A stretch of 64,000 nt of DNA. Source: Rhodobacterales bacterium HTCC2255. GTDB taxonomy: Bacteria > Pseudomonadota > Alphaproteobacteria > Rhodobacterales > Rhodobacteraceae. Both the position numbers and the translations under genes were made by a program. Shown in pieces: positions 46,116-57,660 of the stretch. Position 1 is the stretch's first letter, and each line of letters begins with the position of its first letter. The stretch covers positions 1,976,589-2,040,588 of the forward strand of contig DS022282.1 in assembly GCA_000153745.1 (NCBI GenBank), written 5' to 3'. The notes beneath the pieces were generated by a model. The model had not been told where the DNA came from and did not search any database. It saw nothing but the letters and a program-made list of their open reading frames with translations.

Positions 46116-46673
46116 TTACTCTTTTAATTTATCCCTTAAGCCAGCTAGTCCAGCAAAAGGTTTTACTGCATCATCAGTCAGTGGTTTTACACCTTCTGGA
46201 GCTGATAACACAGGTTCAATTACAATACCATCCTTTCGTGGAAAATCATTGATATTGAGAGTTATCGTCTCCAATGTAATATCTAAGAGGTTAATTTCAT
46301 CAGGTATGTGTTCTGCATCAGCGTCTAAATCCTCTTCGCCTGAGAAGTTTTCCTCGTGTGTTTCTAGGTCAGCAAAATAGTGTCTGACAATATCTTGGTC
46401 TATTCTTGTATTCACATCATCTGTGGTTACCACACACGCTTGAGTAATACTGGCTCCCACTTTTGCATTTAATAACCAGTTTTGAGAACCTTCTGCGGAT
46501 ATCTCGCCGGAAATAGTAACTTTAGATATTTTACGTAAGTCTAATAAATTTTGACAATCTAACATGTCTTTATTGTCAAACTTTATTGAAAATTTATGAA
46601 TTCTATTCTGTGATAGTTGAGACATTACTATTAAATGAGATTTTATTGACAATTTTTCTGAAATATCGCTCAT
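46116..46673 (-). CDS. DUF177/YceD-family protein
   Basis: The YceD family is linked to 23S rRNA accumulation and is encoded just before rpmF across bacteria. The conserved features are the central CQNLLDLRK region, ACVVTTDDVNTRID, and the acidic DLDAEHIPDEINLLDITLETI followed by DFPRKDG. The frame extends back to 46718, but ATG 46673 (MSDISEKL) has AAGGAA about nine bases upstream; I use it (185 residues). It is divergent from bamE. The canonical metal-type cysteines of some homologues are reduced here. Confidence 0.85.
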   Translation of the reverse strand: MSDISEKLSIKSHLIVMSQLSQNRIHKFSIKFDNKDMLDCQNLLDLRKISKVTISGEISAEGSQNWLLNAKVGASITQACVVTTDDVNTRIDQDIVRHYFADLETHEENFSGEEDLDADAEHIPDEINLLDITLETITLNINDFPRKDGIVIEPVLSAPEGVKPLTDDAVKPFAGLAGLRDKLKE

Positions 46674-46779
46674 TGTGCGAATTCCTTTGCTTATTTTAGT
46701 TGTTACTTTACAAATCAATTAAATGTGTATGATACACGATGTATTGGATCTAATGATCAATTAAGGATGAATAACTCGA

Positions 46780-47232
46780 ATGTCAAAATTTGCTTTTAAA
46801 TACCAAACTATAATTTTTTCTACTTTTTTATTGGCAAGTTGCAGCACAATATACAAAGACCATGGATATTTGCCATTAGATACTGATTTAAAAAGTGTTG
46901 TGGTTGGTAAAGACACACGTAATTCAGTCACAGAACTGCTTGGATCACCATCAGGCTCTGGCGTGTTAGAAGATGGAGCTATTTTTTATATTTCAACAAA
47001 AATTAAGAATTTCTTGTTCTATGAACCTAAAGTTGTATCAAGAGATATGATAGTTGTATCCTTTGATGAAAAAAATCTTGTTGAAAATATTGAGAAATTT
47101 ACGTTGGAAGATGGAAGAGTTGTCGTGTTGAGTCGCAGGGTAACATCTGCGCCAGTGAAAGGGCCCAGAATTTTGTCACAAATATTTGGCAACTTAGGTA
47201 ATGCTGATGCTGGAACACTATTAGGCCAATAG
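46780..47232 (+). CDS. bamE: Outer membrane assembly lipoprotein BamE (SmpA/OmlA)
   Basis: Small lipoprotein of the BAM complex. The signal peptide ends with the lipobox LLASC, giving the acylated Cys21. The BamE fold follows: VVVGKDTRNSVTELLGSPSGSG, then ISTKIKNFLFYEPKVVSRDMIVVSFDE with the conserved aromatic/Pro segment. Length 150 suits alphaproteobacterial members. It is divergent from the DUF177 gene, a pairing common in the class, and converges with msrB. bamD of the same complex is at the start of the window. Confidence 0.92.
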   Translation: MSKFAFKYQTIIFSTFLLASCSTIYKDHGYLPLDTDLKSVVVGKDTRNSVTELLGSPSGSGVLEDGAIFYISTKIKNFLFYEPKVVSRDMIVVSFDEKNLVENIEKFTLEDGRVVVLSRRVTSAPVKGPRILSQIFGNLGNADAGTLLGQ

Positions 47233-47238
47233 AAGTCT

Positions 47239-47631
47239 TTATTCAGTTTCTTCAAATACCATTGCTATACCGTTCATACAATATCTTAACCCAGTTGGAA
47301 GTGGACCATCTGGGAAAACATGACCTAAATGAGCGTCACATTTAGAGCACAGCACCTCAGTTCGTTTCATAAATAAACTTCGGTCTGATTTTTCTTCAAT
47401 GTTGTTTGGATTAATAGGCTCAAAAAATGATGGCCAACCCGTGCCACTATCAAACTTTGAATTGCTATCAAAAAGAGCATTTTTACAGCATACGCATAAA
47501 AATATCCCATTAACTTTTGGAAAGTTATCATTGCTAAATGGGCGTTCAGTTCCATGTTTGCGCGTTACTTTATATGCAAGTTCAGATAACTTTAATCGCC
47601 ACTCGGCATCAGTTTTAATAATTTTTACCAT
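47239..47631 (-). CDS. msrB: Peptide-methionine (R)-S-oxide reductase MsrB
   Basis: Repairs methionine-R-sulfoxide in proteins. The catalytic C118 lies in [10 protein letters not shown]. The zinc-binding CxxC pairs are CVCC near 52-55 and CSKC near 99, and [12 protein letters not shown] is the substrate-site motif. Length 130 is the single-domain form with no fused MsrA. A possible start ATG at 47631 has AAGGA about ten bases upstream. There is no signal peptide, so it is cytoplasmic. Confidence 0.95.
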   Translation of the reverse strand: MVKIIKTDAEWRLKLSELAYKVTRKHGTERPFSNDNFPKVNGIFLCVCCKNALFDSNSKFDSGTGWPSFFEPINPNNIEEKSDRSLFMKRTEVLCSKCDAHLGHVFPDGPLPTGLRYCMNGIAMVFEETE

Positions 47632-47710
47632 AGAATACTATCCTTAAAGCTTAGTGATAACTGTTCTCATTATACAGGTAGCTTTTATTTTTTTTGATGC
47701 AATTTAAAAA

Positions 47711-48721
47711 TTACCCACCTGTATGGCTCATGTGACGAGACATTTGCCCTGAAATTGATTGTCTAGAATAATCAAAATCATGGCCTTTTGGCTTTTTAGA
47801 TATTGCGTTATGGATTGCTTCTAACAATGGTTCGATTTCGGAATTTTTACGTAAAACTTTTCGCAAATCTACCTGGTCTTCTTGACCTAAACATTGATAC
47901 AATTCACCAGTACATGTTAATCTGACTCTATTACAGCTTTCACAAAAATTATGTGTCATGGGTGTTATAAAGCCAATTTTTTGCCCTGTTTCATAAACTC
48001 TTACATACCTGGCTGGCCCGCCAGTTTGTTCATCGGTATCTTTAAGTGTCCAAGTTTTTGTTAGCCTTTTTCGCAAATCAGAAAGAGGCCAGTATTGATT
48101 AAGACGATTCTCGTTTCCTATATCTCCCATGGGCATAACTTCAATAAAAGTTAAGTCCATTTTGCGATTAGCACACCACTTTACTATTTTCTCTAACTCA
48201 TCTTCATTAAAATCTTTAAGAGCCACTGTATTAATTTTTATTTTGATACCAGCCGCCAATGCTGCGTCAATGCCTTTTAATACTTGTACTAATCGACCCC
48301 ATCGAGTGATTTGAGAAAACTTTTCTTCATTAAGTGTATCAAGAGAAACGTTTATTCTTTTAATGCCTATTTCTGCTAATTGTTCGGCGAAGCGATGGAG
48401 TTGTGACCCGTTAGTCGTTAAAGTAAGCTCTTTTAACGCGCCAGTCTTAAGGTGTCGCGAAATTGAATTGAAAAACTCCATTATATTTCTTCGAACCAAG
48501 GGTTCACCCCCGGTTATACGTAATTTTTCGACTCCTTGAGAAATAAATGCAGTGCACATCTTATCAAGTTCTTCTAGTGTCAATAAATCTGCTTTTGGTA
48601 GAAAATTCATATTTTCAGACATACAATAAACACACCTAAAATCACACCGATCAGTTACCGACACTCGAAGATATGTTATGGCACGGTTGAATGGGTCAAT
48701 TAGTTTAGGTATATTGTTCAT
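47711..48721 (-). CDS. moaA: GTP 3',8-cyclase MoaA
   Basis: Radical-SAM enzyme for the first step of molybdenum cofactor synthesis. The N-terminal cluster site is C26-x3-C30-x2-C33 (RCDFRCVYC), and the C-terminal second cluster is [24 protein letters not shown] is the SAM-binding GGEP motif. The protein ends in GG, which is needed for activity in this family. Length 336 is normal. No other moa genes are in the window. Confidence 0.96.
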   Translation of the reverse strand: MNNIPKLIDPFNRAITYLRVSVTDRCDFRCVYCMSENMNFLPKADLLTLEELDKMCTAFISQGVEKLRITGGEPLVRRNIMEFFNSISRHLKTGALKELTLTTNGSQLHRFAEQLAEIGIKRINVSLDTLNEEKFSQITRWGRLVQVLKGIDAALAAGIKIKINTVALKDFNEDELEKIVKWCANRKMDLTFIEVMPMGDIGNENRLNQYWPLSDLRKRLTKTWTLKDTDEQTGGPARYVRVYETGQKIGFITPMTHNFCESCNRVRLTCTGELYQCLGQEDQVDLRKVLRKNSEIEPLLEAIHNAISKKPKGHDFDYSRQSISGQMSRHMSHTGG

Positions 48722-48762
48722 ATTAATACGCTATTCTCAGATATTGTTTGTTTCAATAGGGA

Positions 48763-49440
48763 TTATAAAAATTTACAGGCCTCATTAATAGCAAATGGTT
48801 TCATTTTGGCCCCATGTGTCTCAAGGAATAATAATACTGCAGGAGTATCATGTTTTGATAAGCTTGATAACCAATTTGCTAAAGCCTTTTGGATTAGCCA
48901 CTCTTTATCATTTGATAGTTCTCCAGCCCACGATAATATTTGATTTCTTTGTCTTAGTTCAGCTATTTTTGGATTATTTAATTTTGTCCATTGCATTGTG
49001 AGTGTTAAAACTGATTGCCTCATCCATATGTTTTCATCTTTTACCCAATTTGAAACCTGATTTAATCTTGTTGGATTTTCTTTTAATCGCCTTGATCCAG
49101 CACTACATACTTGATTCGCAATGGTTTGATGGTCTAGTTTAGGTATCCATCTGACAATTTCTTCCCACACCAGTTCGTCGTTCTTAATTCGAGCTTGTGT
49201 GAGCAATTTAGCTGCAACTATTCTTGCTTCATATATGTTTGAATCCCAAAGATCAGCAGCTAATCTTATTCTATCATCAGTACTAGTACTGGCGCGCCAA
49301 CCTTTATAAGTATTATTAAGCTCTTGGTTTGATATTCCAAGGTAAACTCGATCAATTTTAATTGAATTTTTCATTTCAGCAGCTTTTTTTGGATTAGCTT
49401 TCGCATGCAGCTGCTTTACTGCGTCAGTGAATGAAATCAT
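48763..49440 (-). CDS. AlkD-like HEAT-repeat DNA alkylation repair protein
   Basis: A 225-residue all-helical protein. Patterns such as ELNNTYKGWRASTSTDDRIRLA (key residues W and D), EARIVAAKLL, and the later ENIWMRQSVLTLTMQW resemble the HEAT-like repeats of the DNA-alkylation-repair (AlkC/AlkD) superfamily; the WMRQSV element with a neighbouring Asp is typical of AlkD-like glycosylases. Members excise bulky or cationic alkyl bases, but many have no tested activity. It stands alone between moaA and glmS on the same strand. Confidence 0.78.
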   Translation of the reverse strand: MISFTDAVKQLHAKANPKKAAEMKNSIKIDRVYLGISNQELNNTYKGWRASTSTDDRIRLAADLWDSNIYEARIVAAKLLTQARIKNDELVWEEIVRWIPKLDHQTIANQVCSAGSRRLKENPTRLNQVSNWVKDENIWMRQSVLTLTMQWTKLNNPKIAELRQRNQILSWAGELSNDKEWLIQKALANWLSSLSKHDTPAVLLFLETHGAKMKPFAINEACKFL

Positions 49441-49543
49441 TTCATCTTCTTTGCTTTGTGTGTCAAAATAATTCAGAAAGAGAATATTCTAAAGTTAAAC
49501 TTTTAACTTCAACTAAAAATTGCTCTGGTTTTCATTGTTGTGC

Positions 49544-51367
49544 TTACTCAACTGTTACAGATTTCGCAAGGTTCCTTGGTTGATCGACGTCAGTCCCTTT
49601 AGATACAGCGGTATGATAAGCCAATAATTGTGCAGGAATAGAATATAATATTGGTGCTAAATCATTTGCTATCTTTGGCATAATAATAGTTTTCCATGTA
49701 CCTTCTTGAGCTTCAGATGCACCTTCAGTATCAGTGATAAGTAAAACTTTGCCACCACGAGCCATAACCTCATGCATATTAGAAACAGTTTTATCAAATA
49801 ATTCATCTTTTGGTGCTAATACAATTACAGGCATGTTTTCGTCCACAAGAGCAATAGGCCCGTGCTTTAACTCTCCACTAGCGTAGCCTTCAGCGTGAAT
49901 ATAGCTAATTTCTTTTAACTTTAAAGCGCCTTCTAAGGCTAATGGGTACATTGCACCCCTACCTAAAAATATTGCGTTAGATGCTTTTGATAGCTCTTGC
50001 GCGGCAAGTTTAATTTCAGATTCTAAGGACAATGCGTCAACAATTATTGAAGGCAATTGTAAAATTGATTTTACTAATTCTGCTTCTTGATTGTTGTCTA
50101 TGATATCTTTCTCTTTAGCAGCTTTAATCACTAGAAAATAAAGTATGCTTAATTGACAAGAAAATGCTTTGGTCGAAGCAACGCCAATTTCTGGCCCTGC
50201 GTGAATTTGCATCGACATGGAGGCTTCACGTGCAATCGTACTTTCATCAACATTTACAATTCCAAGTGTTTTCATTTTATTTTTGTTACAATAACGAAGT
50301 GCTGCAAGAGTATCTGCAGTCTCACCAGATTGACTTACAAAAATTGCTAAATTGTTTTTTTCCACAGGCGGTTCCCTGTAACGGAATTCAGATGCAACAT
50401 CCAAGTCAATAGAAATACGTGCAATTTTTTCAAACCAATACTTTGCAACATTACATGCTAAAAAAGCTGTTCCACATGCTACTAAAGTAATTCGATTAAT
50501 ATTTTTAAAATCCAATTCCAAATCCGAAATTTCTAATTTGTCACGACTGGTATTTAAATTGTGTTGAATTGCGTCTGCTAATACGGAGGGTTGTTCGGCA
50601 ATTTCTTTTGCCATGAAATGTTTGTGATTTCCCTTGGCAACATTTTGCGTGTTTAAATCTAAAGTCTGTTTTGATCTTTTGATTTTTATTCCATTGGTAT
50701 CACGAATTTCCAGGGATTCCCTGGTGATTACTGCCCAATCGCCTTCTTCTAAGTAAGTAACTTGATTAGTCATTGGAGCTAAAGCAATGGCATCTGATCC
50801 AACAAACATTTCTCCGTTTCCATGGCCAATTGCTAAAGGTGAGCCTTTTCTAGCAGCAATTAATAAATTATCGTAACCATGAAATAGGAAACATAATGCA
50901 TATGCACCCTCTAATCGGGCTAATGTTTTTTTTGCGGCAATTTTAGGATCATCACCTCCATCAATAAAGCTCATGCATAGTTGAGCAATTGTTTCTGTAT
51001 CTGTTTCTGATTGAAAATTGGCGCCATTTGAAATTAATTCATCGCGTAGCTTTTTGAAGTTTTCGATAATACCATTGTGTACAACTGCAACTTTGCCAGT
51101 TTTTTGAGGATGAGCGTTTGCCAAAGTTGGACTACCATGAGTTGCCCATCTTGTGTGGCCAATACCAATTTTGCCTTTTAGGGGTTGGTGTACAAGCTTA
51201 TCTGCCAGATTTACTAGTTTGCCTATTTCACGCCGCCGCTCCAGCACTCCATCGTTGATTGTTGCAATGCCAGAGCTGTCATAACCACGGTATTCTAGTC
51301 TTTTCAGTGCATCAACAAGTATTGGTGATGCTTCATGATTACCTAATATGCCAACAATGCCACACAT
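49544..51367 (-). CDS. glmS: Glutamine-fructose-6-phosphate aminotransferase
   Basis: Makes glucosamine-6-phosphate for peptidoglycan and LPS. The N-terminal glutaminase begins CGIVGILGN with nucleophile Cys2, followed by GYDSSGIA and HTRWATHG. Two SIS sugar-isomerase domains fill residues about 290-600 (VACGTAFLACNVAKYW; FLGRGAMYPLALEGALK), and the C-terminal DQPRNLAKSVTVE is the family tail. Length 607 is typical. The start codon lies directly against the glmU stop with no gap, so the two are coupled. Confidence 0.98.
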   Translation of the reverse strand: MCGIVGILGNHEASPILVDALKRLEYRGYDSSGIATINDGVLERRREIGKLVNLADKLVHQPLKGKIGIGHTRWATHGSPTLANAHPQKTGKVAVVHNGIIENFKKLRDELISNGANFQSETDTETIAQLCMSFIDGGDDPKIAAKKTLARLEGAYALCFLFHGYDNLLIAARKGSPLAIGHGNGEMFVGSDAIALAPMTNQVTYLEEGDWAVITRESLEIRDTNGIKIKRSKQTLDLNTQNVAKGNHKHFMAKEIAEQPSVLADAIQHNLNTSRDKLEISDLELDFKNINRITLVACGTAFLACNVAKYWFEKIARISIDLDVASEFRYREPPVEKNNLAIFVSQSGETADTLAALRYCNKNKMKTLGIVNVDESTIAREASMSMQIHAGPEIGVASTKAFSCQLSILYFLVIKAAKEKDIIDNNQEAELVKSILQLPSIIVDALSLESEIKLAAQELSKASNAIFLGRGAMYPLALEGALKLKEISYIHAEGYASGELKHGPIALVDENMPVIVLAPKDELFDKTVSNMHEVMARGGKVLLITDTEGASEAQEGTWKTIIMPKIANDLAPILYSIPAQLLAYHTAVSKGTDVDQPRNLAKSVTVE

Positions 51368-52726
51368 TTATAGATCCTTTTTATTAGCAAGTTTAATTGC
51401 TTTTAGCCGTTTGAAAAATTTAACAGCAAAGCCTTTTTTATTGTCCTGTGGGGCACGAGCAATGCCTAAATCTCCATTTGGGACGTCTTTTGTTATGACT
51501 GATCCAGAAGCAGTCATTGCTTTGTCCCCAACGCGGACAGGTGCAACTAAAGAATTATTAGAACCTATAAATGCACTTTCACCAATCTCTGTAAAATGTT
51601 TTGAAACACCATCATAGTTACAGGTAATAGTGCCTGCGCCAATATTTGCATTATCCCCAATTTTAGTATCGCCTATGTACGATAAGTGGTTTATTTTAGC
51701 GCCTTCACCAACTTGTGATTTTTTCACTTCGCAAAAGTTACCTACCTTGGAATTATTTGCAAGTTCAGCTCCAGGGCGTAACCGAGCAAAAGGACCAACT
51801 ATTGCTCCTTTTGATATATGTGCGCCTTCAATATGACTAAACGATTTTATAAGTGCATGGCTTTCAACGGTGGCTTCTGGGCCAAAGATAACATTTTGTT
51901 CAATTATAGTATCTCGTCCCACAACTGTATCGGCAGCAAACCAAACAGTTTCTGGAGCAATTAACGTTACTCCATTAAGCATCATTTCTATTCTTTTTCT
52001 TGTTTGAAAGTAAGTTTCAGCATTTGCTAGTTCCACTTTAGAATTTATGCCCATTGCTTCATTTTCAGCACACTCAACTGCAGCGCATTTTAAATTTTTA
52101 TTTTTTGCTAATTTTACTATGTCCGTTAAATAGTATTCATTATTAGCATTATTATTTTCTACTTCACCAATTAGATTAAATAAAAGTTTGCTGTCAGTGC
52201 AAATCACACCTGAGTTGCAAAAGCTTATTTTTCTTTGATCAGTATTAGCATCTTTATATTCAACTATTTCTTCAAGTGATCCGTCAGATGAAATGATTAG
52301 TCGGCCATAACTATTCTTTCTTTTTGTGTTAAATCCCAGGACAACGACTTTTGCTCCATCGTTCCGTTCTTTTGACATTCTAAGAAGAGTGCTTGGTTCA
52401 ATAAAGGGTGTATCTCCATAAAGAATAAATACTTCGCCATCAAAATTTAATAATGCATTGCGTGTTTGATCTACAGCATGTGCAGTTCCAAATTGCTCAT
52501 ATTGATTGACTATTTCAGCACTCGGATCAAAAGTTGTTGCCACTTTCGCAACGTCTTTCGCCCCATGTCCAGTAACAACTATTGTTTTATGCGCATCAAT
52601 TTGAGATGCTGTTCGCATTGAATGTATAAGAAGTGGTTCACACGCAACGTTATGTAATACTTTTGGTAAGTCTGACTGCATTCGTGTGCCCATGCCGGCG
52701 GATAATATGATGACAACAGATTGCAT
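51368..52726 (-). CDS. glmU: Bifunctional UDP-GlcNAc pyrophosphorylase/GlmN acetyltransferase
   Basis: Makes UDP-GlcNAc in two steps. The N-terminal nucleotidyltransferase has LSAGMGTRMQSDLPKVLHNV (residues 8-27) and the LYGDTPFI segment. The C-terminal half is a left-handed beta helix with hexapeptide repeats (GAHISKGAIVGPFARLRPGA and onward; NHLSYIGDTKIGDNANIGAG). Length 452 is normal. It precedes glmS with no gap; gph is divergent across 125 bases. Confidence 0.98.
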   Translation of the reverse strand: MQSVVIILSAGMGTRMQSDLPKVLHNVACEPLLIHSMRTASQIDAHKTIVVTGHGAKDVAKVATTFDPSAEIVNQYEQFGTAHAVDQTRNALLNFDGEVFILYGDTPFIEPSTLLRMSKERNDGAKVVVLGFNTKRKNSYGRLIISSDGSLEEIVEYKDANTDQRKISFCNSGVICTDSKLLFNLIGEVENNNANNEYYLTDIVKLAKNKNLKCAAVECAENEAMGINSKVELANAETYFQTRKRIEMMLNGVTLIAPETVWFAADTVVGRDTIIEQNVIFGPEATVESHALIKSFSHIEGAHISKGAIVGPFARLRPGAELANNSKVGNFCEVKKSQVGEGAKINHLSYIGDTKIGDNANIGAGTITCNYDGVSKHFTEIGESAFIGSNNSLVAPVRVGDKAMTASGSVITKDVPNGDLGIARAPQDNKKGFAVKFFKRLKAIKLANKKDL

Positions 52727-52851
52727 AATGATTGTACCTATTTTTTCTCTTTACTATAGGTTTCTTTAATGTTGCAAAAGGGGATAAGTATTCAAAATGT
52801 ATTTCAATTTGTTACTAAATTATTTGAAACCTAGTCTATGAGGATTTTTTA

Positions 52852-53511
52852 ATGAAAAGTGTGGTTTTTGATCTTGATGGCACCCTTGCTGATACTAGTA
52901 AAGATTTAATTTCTGCTGCTAATGCTTGTTTTGAAGCGCTTGGACTGAAAGAAATGTTAGATCCTATTAAAGATGCTTCAGTTGCATTCAAAGGTGGGCG
53001 AGCCATGCTCAAGCTTGGACTTGAAAGGGCAAATCGTTTTGATGAAAGTATAATAGATGAGCAATATTCATTTTTATTAAAACATTATGAAAATAATATT
53101 GATGTGCATACAGTATTATACGAAGGTGTTATCGAAGCATTATTGGAGCTAAAAAAAAGGGGTTACTTATTGGGAGTTTGTACTAATAAGCCAGAATTTT
53201 TAGCAGAAAAATTATTAAAAAGCCTTGGCATAAGAGACTATTTTTTAGCTATGCTAGGTGCAGACACCTTGTCTATTCGTAAGCCAAATCCGCTGCACCT
53301 TTGGACAACAATTGATTGGATGGGTGGAAGTAGAACAAAGGCTATTTTAATAGGAGATACTGCCACTGATTATAATACTGCAAAAAATGCTAATTTGCCA
53401 TGCATCTTAGTTTCTTTTGGGCCCGAAGGAAGTGGTGTTGAAGATATGAAACCTTCGGCAATGCTGGATGCATATTTCGATTTACCTGATTTAATTGATA
53501 CTATCCTTTAA
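52852..53511 (+). CDS. gph: Phosphoglycolate phosphatase-like HAD hydrolase
   Basis: HAD-superfamily phosphatase (219 residues) with motif I VVFDLDGTLADTS (D7, D9), motif II VCTNKPE near 117, and motif III/IV IGDTATDYNTAKNA near 164. The family includes Gph, which clears 2-phosphoglycolate, but related HAD enzymes act on many phosphates, so the substrate is inferred. GAGGA lies eight bases before the ATG. It precedes the aminotransferase by 51 bases. If it is Gph, the glycolate made would feed glcB through an oxidase such as the one at 2358. Confidence 0.83.
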   Translation: MKSVVFDLDGTLADTSKDLISAANACFEALGLKEMLDPIKDASVAFKGGRAMLKLGLERANRFDESIIDEQYSFLLKHYENNIDVHTVLYEGVIEALLELKKRGYLLGVCTNKPEFLAEKLLKSLGIRDYFLAMLGADTLSIRKPNPLHLWTTIDWMGGSRTKAILIGDTATDYNTAKNANLPCILVSFGPEGSGVEDMKPSAMLDAYFDLPDLIDTIL

Positions 53512-53562
53512 AAAGATGTGAATTAATATTTAATAAGAGAATATAATTTTAAAGAGGCAACC

Positions 53563-54774
53563 ATGGTTTTAAAATTTACAGGTAGTTTTACCCAACAAGA
53601 GGCTATCCCAGAAAAAGCAATTCAAGCTGCAATTGCAGTGATGCGACATGGAAGATTGCATCGCTACAATGTCGTAGCAGGTGAAACTGCTGAAACGGTT
53701 TTGTTAGAGAAAGAGTTTGCTGATTCTTGTGATGCTAAATATTGTTTGGCAGTTGCTTCAGGTGGATATGCTCTTACTACTGCTTTGCGTGCATCTGGCA
53801 TCCAAAAAAATGATATTGTTTTAACAAATGCATTTACTTTGGCACCAGTTCCAGGTGCAATTCAGGGTGCAGGAGGTCGACCAGTTTTCGTTGAGATAAC
53901 AAAAAACCTTGTCATGGATTTAGATGATTTAAAAAAGAAAATAAAATCAACTAATGCAAAATTTTTGATGTTAAGCCATATGCGAGGCCACTTGGTAGAT
54001 ATGGAAGCTCTCATATCCATTACTAATGAAGCTGGCATAAAAGTTATTGAAGATTGTGCACACACAATGGGGGCTAATTGGAACGGTATTCCAAGTGGTC
54101 GCTCAGGAGTTGTTGGCTGTTTTTCAACACAAACATTTAAACATATAAACTCTGGAGAAGGTGGTTTTCTTGTAACTGATGATGCTGAAATAATGGCTAA
54201 AGCTACAATGCTGTCAGGATCATATATGCTCTATGAAAGTCATTTGGCCGGTGCTCCTGTTGAAGCTTTTGAGAATGTTCGATTGGATACTCCAAATTGC
54301 TCTGGTAGAATGGACAATTTAAGAGCTGCAATTTTACGGCCACAACTTGCAGATTTATCAATACAAGCTGAGCGATGGAATAAAAGGTATCGCGCTTTAG
54401 AAATTGGTTTAAATCAAGTTGAAGATATTAGCCTTACATCACGCCCTTCTAAAGAATATTTTGTGGCATCGTCCTTTCAGTTTTGTTTGCCAAAATTCAC
54501 ACAAAATCAAATAAAGGATTTTGTGTTAGGATGCGATTTAAGAGGTGTGCAATTAAAGTGGTTTGGAGCTTCCATTCCAGTTGGGTTTACATCGAAACAT
54601 GACAGTTGGAGATATGTTGATAAACAGAATTTGCCAGAAACTGACAAAATTTTATCGGTCTTATTAGACATGCGAATTCCATTGACATTCAGTTTGGAAG
54701 ATTGTGATACAATTTGTCAAATAATCAAAGAAGAAGTCAAAAAGATTACTTCCTATCAAGTACTTGAGAGTTAA
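53563..54774 (+). CDS. DegT/DnrJ/EryC1/StrS-family aminotransferase
   Basis: PLP-dependent fold-type I enzyme of 403 residues. The PLP lysine is K193 in FSTQTFKHINSGEGGFLVTDD (key residues TFK-x2-NSGEGG). VIEDCAHTMG near 161 holds the conserved Asp, and ASGGYALTTAL near 66 is the phosphate loop. The family transaminates nucleotide-linked keto sugars, but this relative of the glmU/glmS/gph neighbourhood has no sugar-nucleotide genes beside it apart from GlmU/GlmS. A role in amino-sugar metabolism is possible but unproven. AGAGG precedes the ATG. Confidence 0.82.
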   Translation: MVLKFTGSFTQQEAIPEKAIQAAIAVMRHGRLHRYNVVAGETAETVLLEKEFADSCDAKYCLAVASGGYALTTALRASGIQKNDIVLTNAFTLAPVPGAIQGAGGRPVFVEITKNLVMDLDDLKKKIKSTNAKFLMLSHMRGHLVDMEALISITNEAGIKVIEDCAHTMGANWNGIPSGRSGVVGCFSTQTFKHINSGEGGFLVTDDAEIMAKATMLSGSYMLYESHLAGAPVEAFENVRLDTPNCSGRMDNLRAAILRPQLADLSIQAERWNKRYRALEIGLNQVEDISLTSRPSKEYFVASSFQFCLPKFTQNQIKDFVLGCDLRGVQLKWFGASIPVGFTSKHDSWRYVDKQNLPETDKILSVLLDMRIPLTFSLEDCDTICQIIKEEVKKITSYQVLES

Positions 54775-54874
54775 TATTTTTTGATAATTTATTAAGATTG
54801 AATTTGTTTAAAGAACTGATGCTAAAATTTTCGCATAATAACCATTTTAAATATTCTTTTTTATCCTGAATTTA

Positions 54875-54903
54875 TTGACGCCACCGGACACTAAGGGTAT
54901 GAA
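54875..54903 (+). promoter_or_regulatory. Putative sigma70 promoter of the nuo operon
   Basis: TTGACG (54875-54880) and TATGAA (54898-54903) are separated by exactly 17 bases and lie 43 bases before the nuoA start. This is the best consensus match I find in the 172-base gap before nuoA, and the leader it would give is short. Confidence 0.6.
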
Positions 54904-54946
54904 ACGGCAAATTTAGAGATAGCTGTTAACCTTCCAGGGGAATGCC

Positions 54947-55836
<890 letters not shown>

Positions 55837-55840
55837 CCCA

Positions 55841-56449
55841 ATGTCAAACACTTTAACAGACTTAGGCGAAGTAATTGCTTCAAAACTACCAAATGCCGTA
55901 ACCGCATCTGGTGTAAATGATTTTGGTGAGCTGGTTTTAAATGTAAAATTAGAAAAGATTGTCACTGTTGTTGAGTTTTTGAAAACAAATTCAGCTATGA
56001 GGTTCTCAACTCTTATTGACATCACAGCAATAGATTATCCTTCTAGGAAAAATCGATTTGAAATGGTTTATCATTTTTTGTCAATGTATACGAATATGCG
56101 TATTCGTCTGAAATTGCAGGTTTCTGAAGATGGAATGGTTCCTTCAATATGTGAAATTCACCCGGGGGCTAATTGGTTTGAACGCGAAGTTTTTGATATG
56201 TATGGAGTTCTTTTTTCTGGGCATCCTGATTTGCGAAGAATTTTAACTGATTATGGTTTTCGTGGTCACCCATTGCGTAAAGATTTCCCGACAACTGGTT
56301 ATACAGAATTGCGGTATGATGAAGTTGGCAAAAGGGTTGTTTATGAACCAGTTACATTGACACAAGAATACCGACAGTTTGATTTTATGTCACCTTGGGA
56401 AGGGGCTCAATACATTCTACCCGGAGATGACAAGGTGGAGGCAAAATAA
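55841..56449 (+). CDS. nuoC: NADH-quinone oxidoreductase subunit C
   Basis: The 30-kDa subunit (202 residues) of the peripheral arm. Its signature [31 protein letters not shown] lies near residues 109-139 (key residues ERE-x-FDM-x-G, HPDLRRIL), followed by GHPLRKDFP. It is separate from NuoD here, unlike the fused enterobacterial NuoCD. The stop overlaps the nuoD start by one base (TAATG). Confidence 0.97.
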   Translation: MSNTLTDLGEVIASKLPNAVTASGVNDFGELVLNVKLEKIVTVVEFLKTNSAMRFSTLIDITAIDYPSRKNRFEMVYHFLSMYTNMRIRLKLQVSEDGMVPSICEIHPGANWFEREVFDMYGVLFSGHPDLRRILTDYGFRGHPLRKDFPTTGYTELRYDEVGKRVVYEPVTLTQEYRQFDFMSPWEGAQYILPGDDKVEAK

Positions 56450-57660
56450 TGGCTGATGGTAGTTTTAATGATGTTCAAACTGGTGAACAAAGAATTCGAA
56501 ATTTTAATATAAATTTTGGCCCACAACATCCAGCAGCGCATGGTGTTTTACGATTAGTTTTGGAGCTTGACGGCGAAATAGTTGAAAGATGTGATCCACA
56601 TATAGGTCTTCTACATCGTGGTACTGAAAAGCTAATGGAAAGTAGAACATATCTACAGAATTTACCATATTTTGATCGATTAGACTATGTTGCCCCAATG
56701 AATCAAGAGCATGCATGGTGCTTAGCTATTGAAAAATTATCTGGTATTGAAGTTCCAAGACGCGCTTCATTAATACGCATATTGTATTGTGAGATTGGTC
56801 GTATCCTCAGCCATATACTAAATGTCACTACTCAAGCTATGGATGTTGGTGCTTTAACTCCACCTTTGTGGGGTTTTGAAGAACGAGAAAAACTAATGGT
56901 TTTCTATGAAAGAGCATCTGGTGCAAGATTGCATGCTGCATACTTTCGGCCAGGTGGGGTCCACCAAGATTTACCCCAGGATCTTTTAGATGATATAATG
57001 GCATGGACCATGGAGTTTCCCCAAGTTTTAGCAGATATCGATGGTTTGCTTACAGAAAATAGAATTTTCAAACAGCGAAATGTAGATATTGCCATTGTTT
57101 CTGAACAGGAAGCATTGGATTGGGGATTTTCGGGTGTTATGGTTCGTGGATCTGGCATGGCATGGGATTTACGAAGAGCACAGCCATACGAATGTTATGA
57201 CGAATTTGAATTTGATATTCCTGTTGGAAAAAATGGTGATTGTTATGATCGTTATTTGTGTCGTATGCAAGAAATGCGTGAAAGTCTAAAAATAATTCAA
57301 CAAGCTATTCATAAACTCGAAAGCACCACAGGTGATGTACTTGCACGAGGTAAATTGACCCCTCCAAATAGATCAGACATGAAAACGTCCATGGAATCGT
57401 TAATCCATCATTTTAAACTTTACACGGAGGGTTTCAAAGTTCCTGAGGGAGAAGTTTATGTTGCTGTAGAGGCCCCAAAAGGTGAATTTGGTGTATTTCT
57501 AGTATCTGATGGATCAAATAAACCATATAAAACTAAAATCCGTGCTCCAGGATATCTGCATCTGGCAGCAATGGACCATTTATGTAAGGGCCACCAGCTT
57601 GCTGATGTTGCCGCAATAATCGGCACATTAGATGTCGTATTTGGAGAGATTGACCGATAA
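56449..57660 (+). CDS. nuoD: NADH-quinone oxidoreductase subunit D
   Basis: The 49-kDa subunit (403 residues) that forms the quinone pocket with Nuo[23 protein letters not shown] near residue 22 contains the conserved His pair; [23 protein letters not shown] and the C-terminal [16 protein letters not shown] are standard. The stop overlaps the nuoE start by one base (TAATG), as nuoC does with nuoD. Confidence 0.98.
   Translation: MADGSFNDVQTGEQRIRNFNINFGPQHPAAHGVLRLVLELDGEIVERCDPHIGLLHRGTEKLMESRTYLQNLPYFDRLDYVAPMNQEHAWCLAIEKLSGIEVPRRASLIRILYCEIGRILSHILNVTTQAMDVGALTPPLWGFEEREKLMVFYERASGARLHAAYFRPGGVHQDLPQDLLDDIMAWTMEFPQVLADIDGLLTENRIFKQRNVDIAIVSEQEALDWGFSGVMVRGSGMAWDLRRAQPYECYDEFEFDIPVGKNGDCYDRYLCRMQEMRESLKIIQQAIHKLESTTGDVLARGKLTPPNRSDMKTSMESLIHHFKLYTEGFKVPEGEVYVAVEAPKGEFGVFLVSDGSNKPYKTKIRAPGYLHLAAMDHLCKGHQLADVAAIIGTLDVVFGEIDR

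Noticed and set aside
49492..49509. AT-rich inverted repeat downstream of glmS
   Set aside because: Almost all A/T pairs with a loop too small for the full stem and no convincing T run; probably chance.
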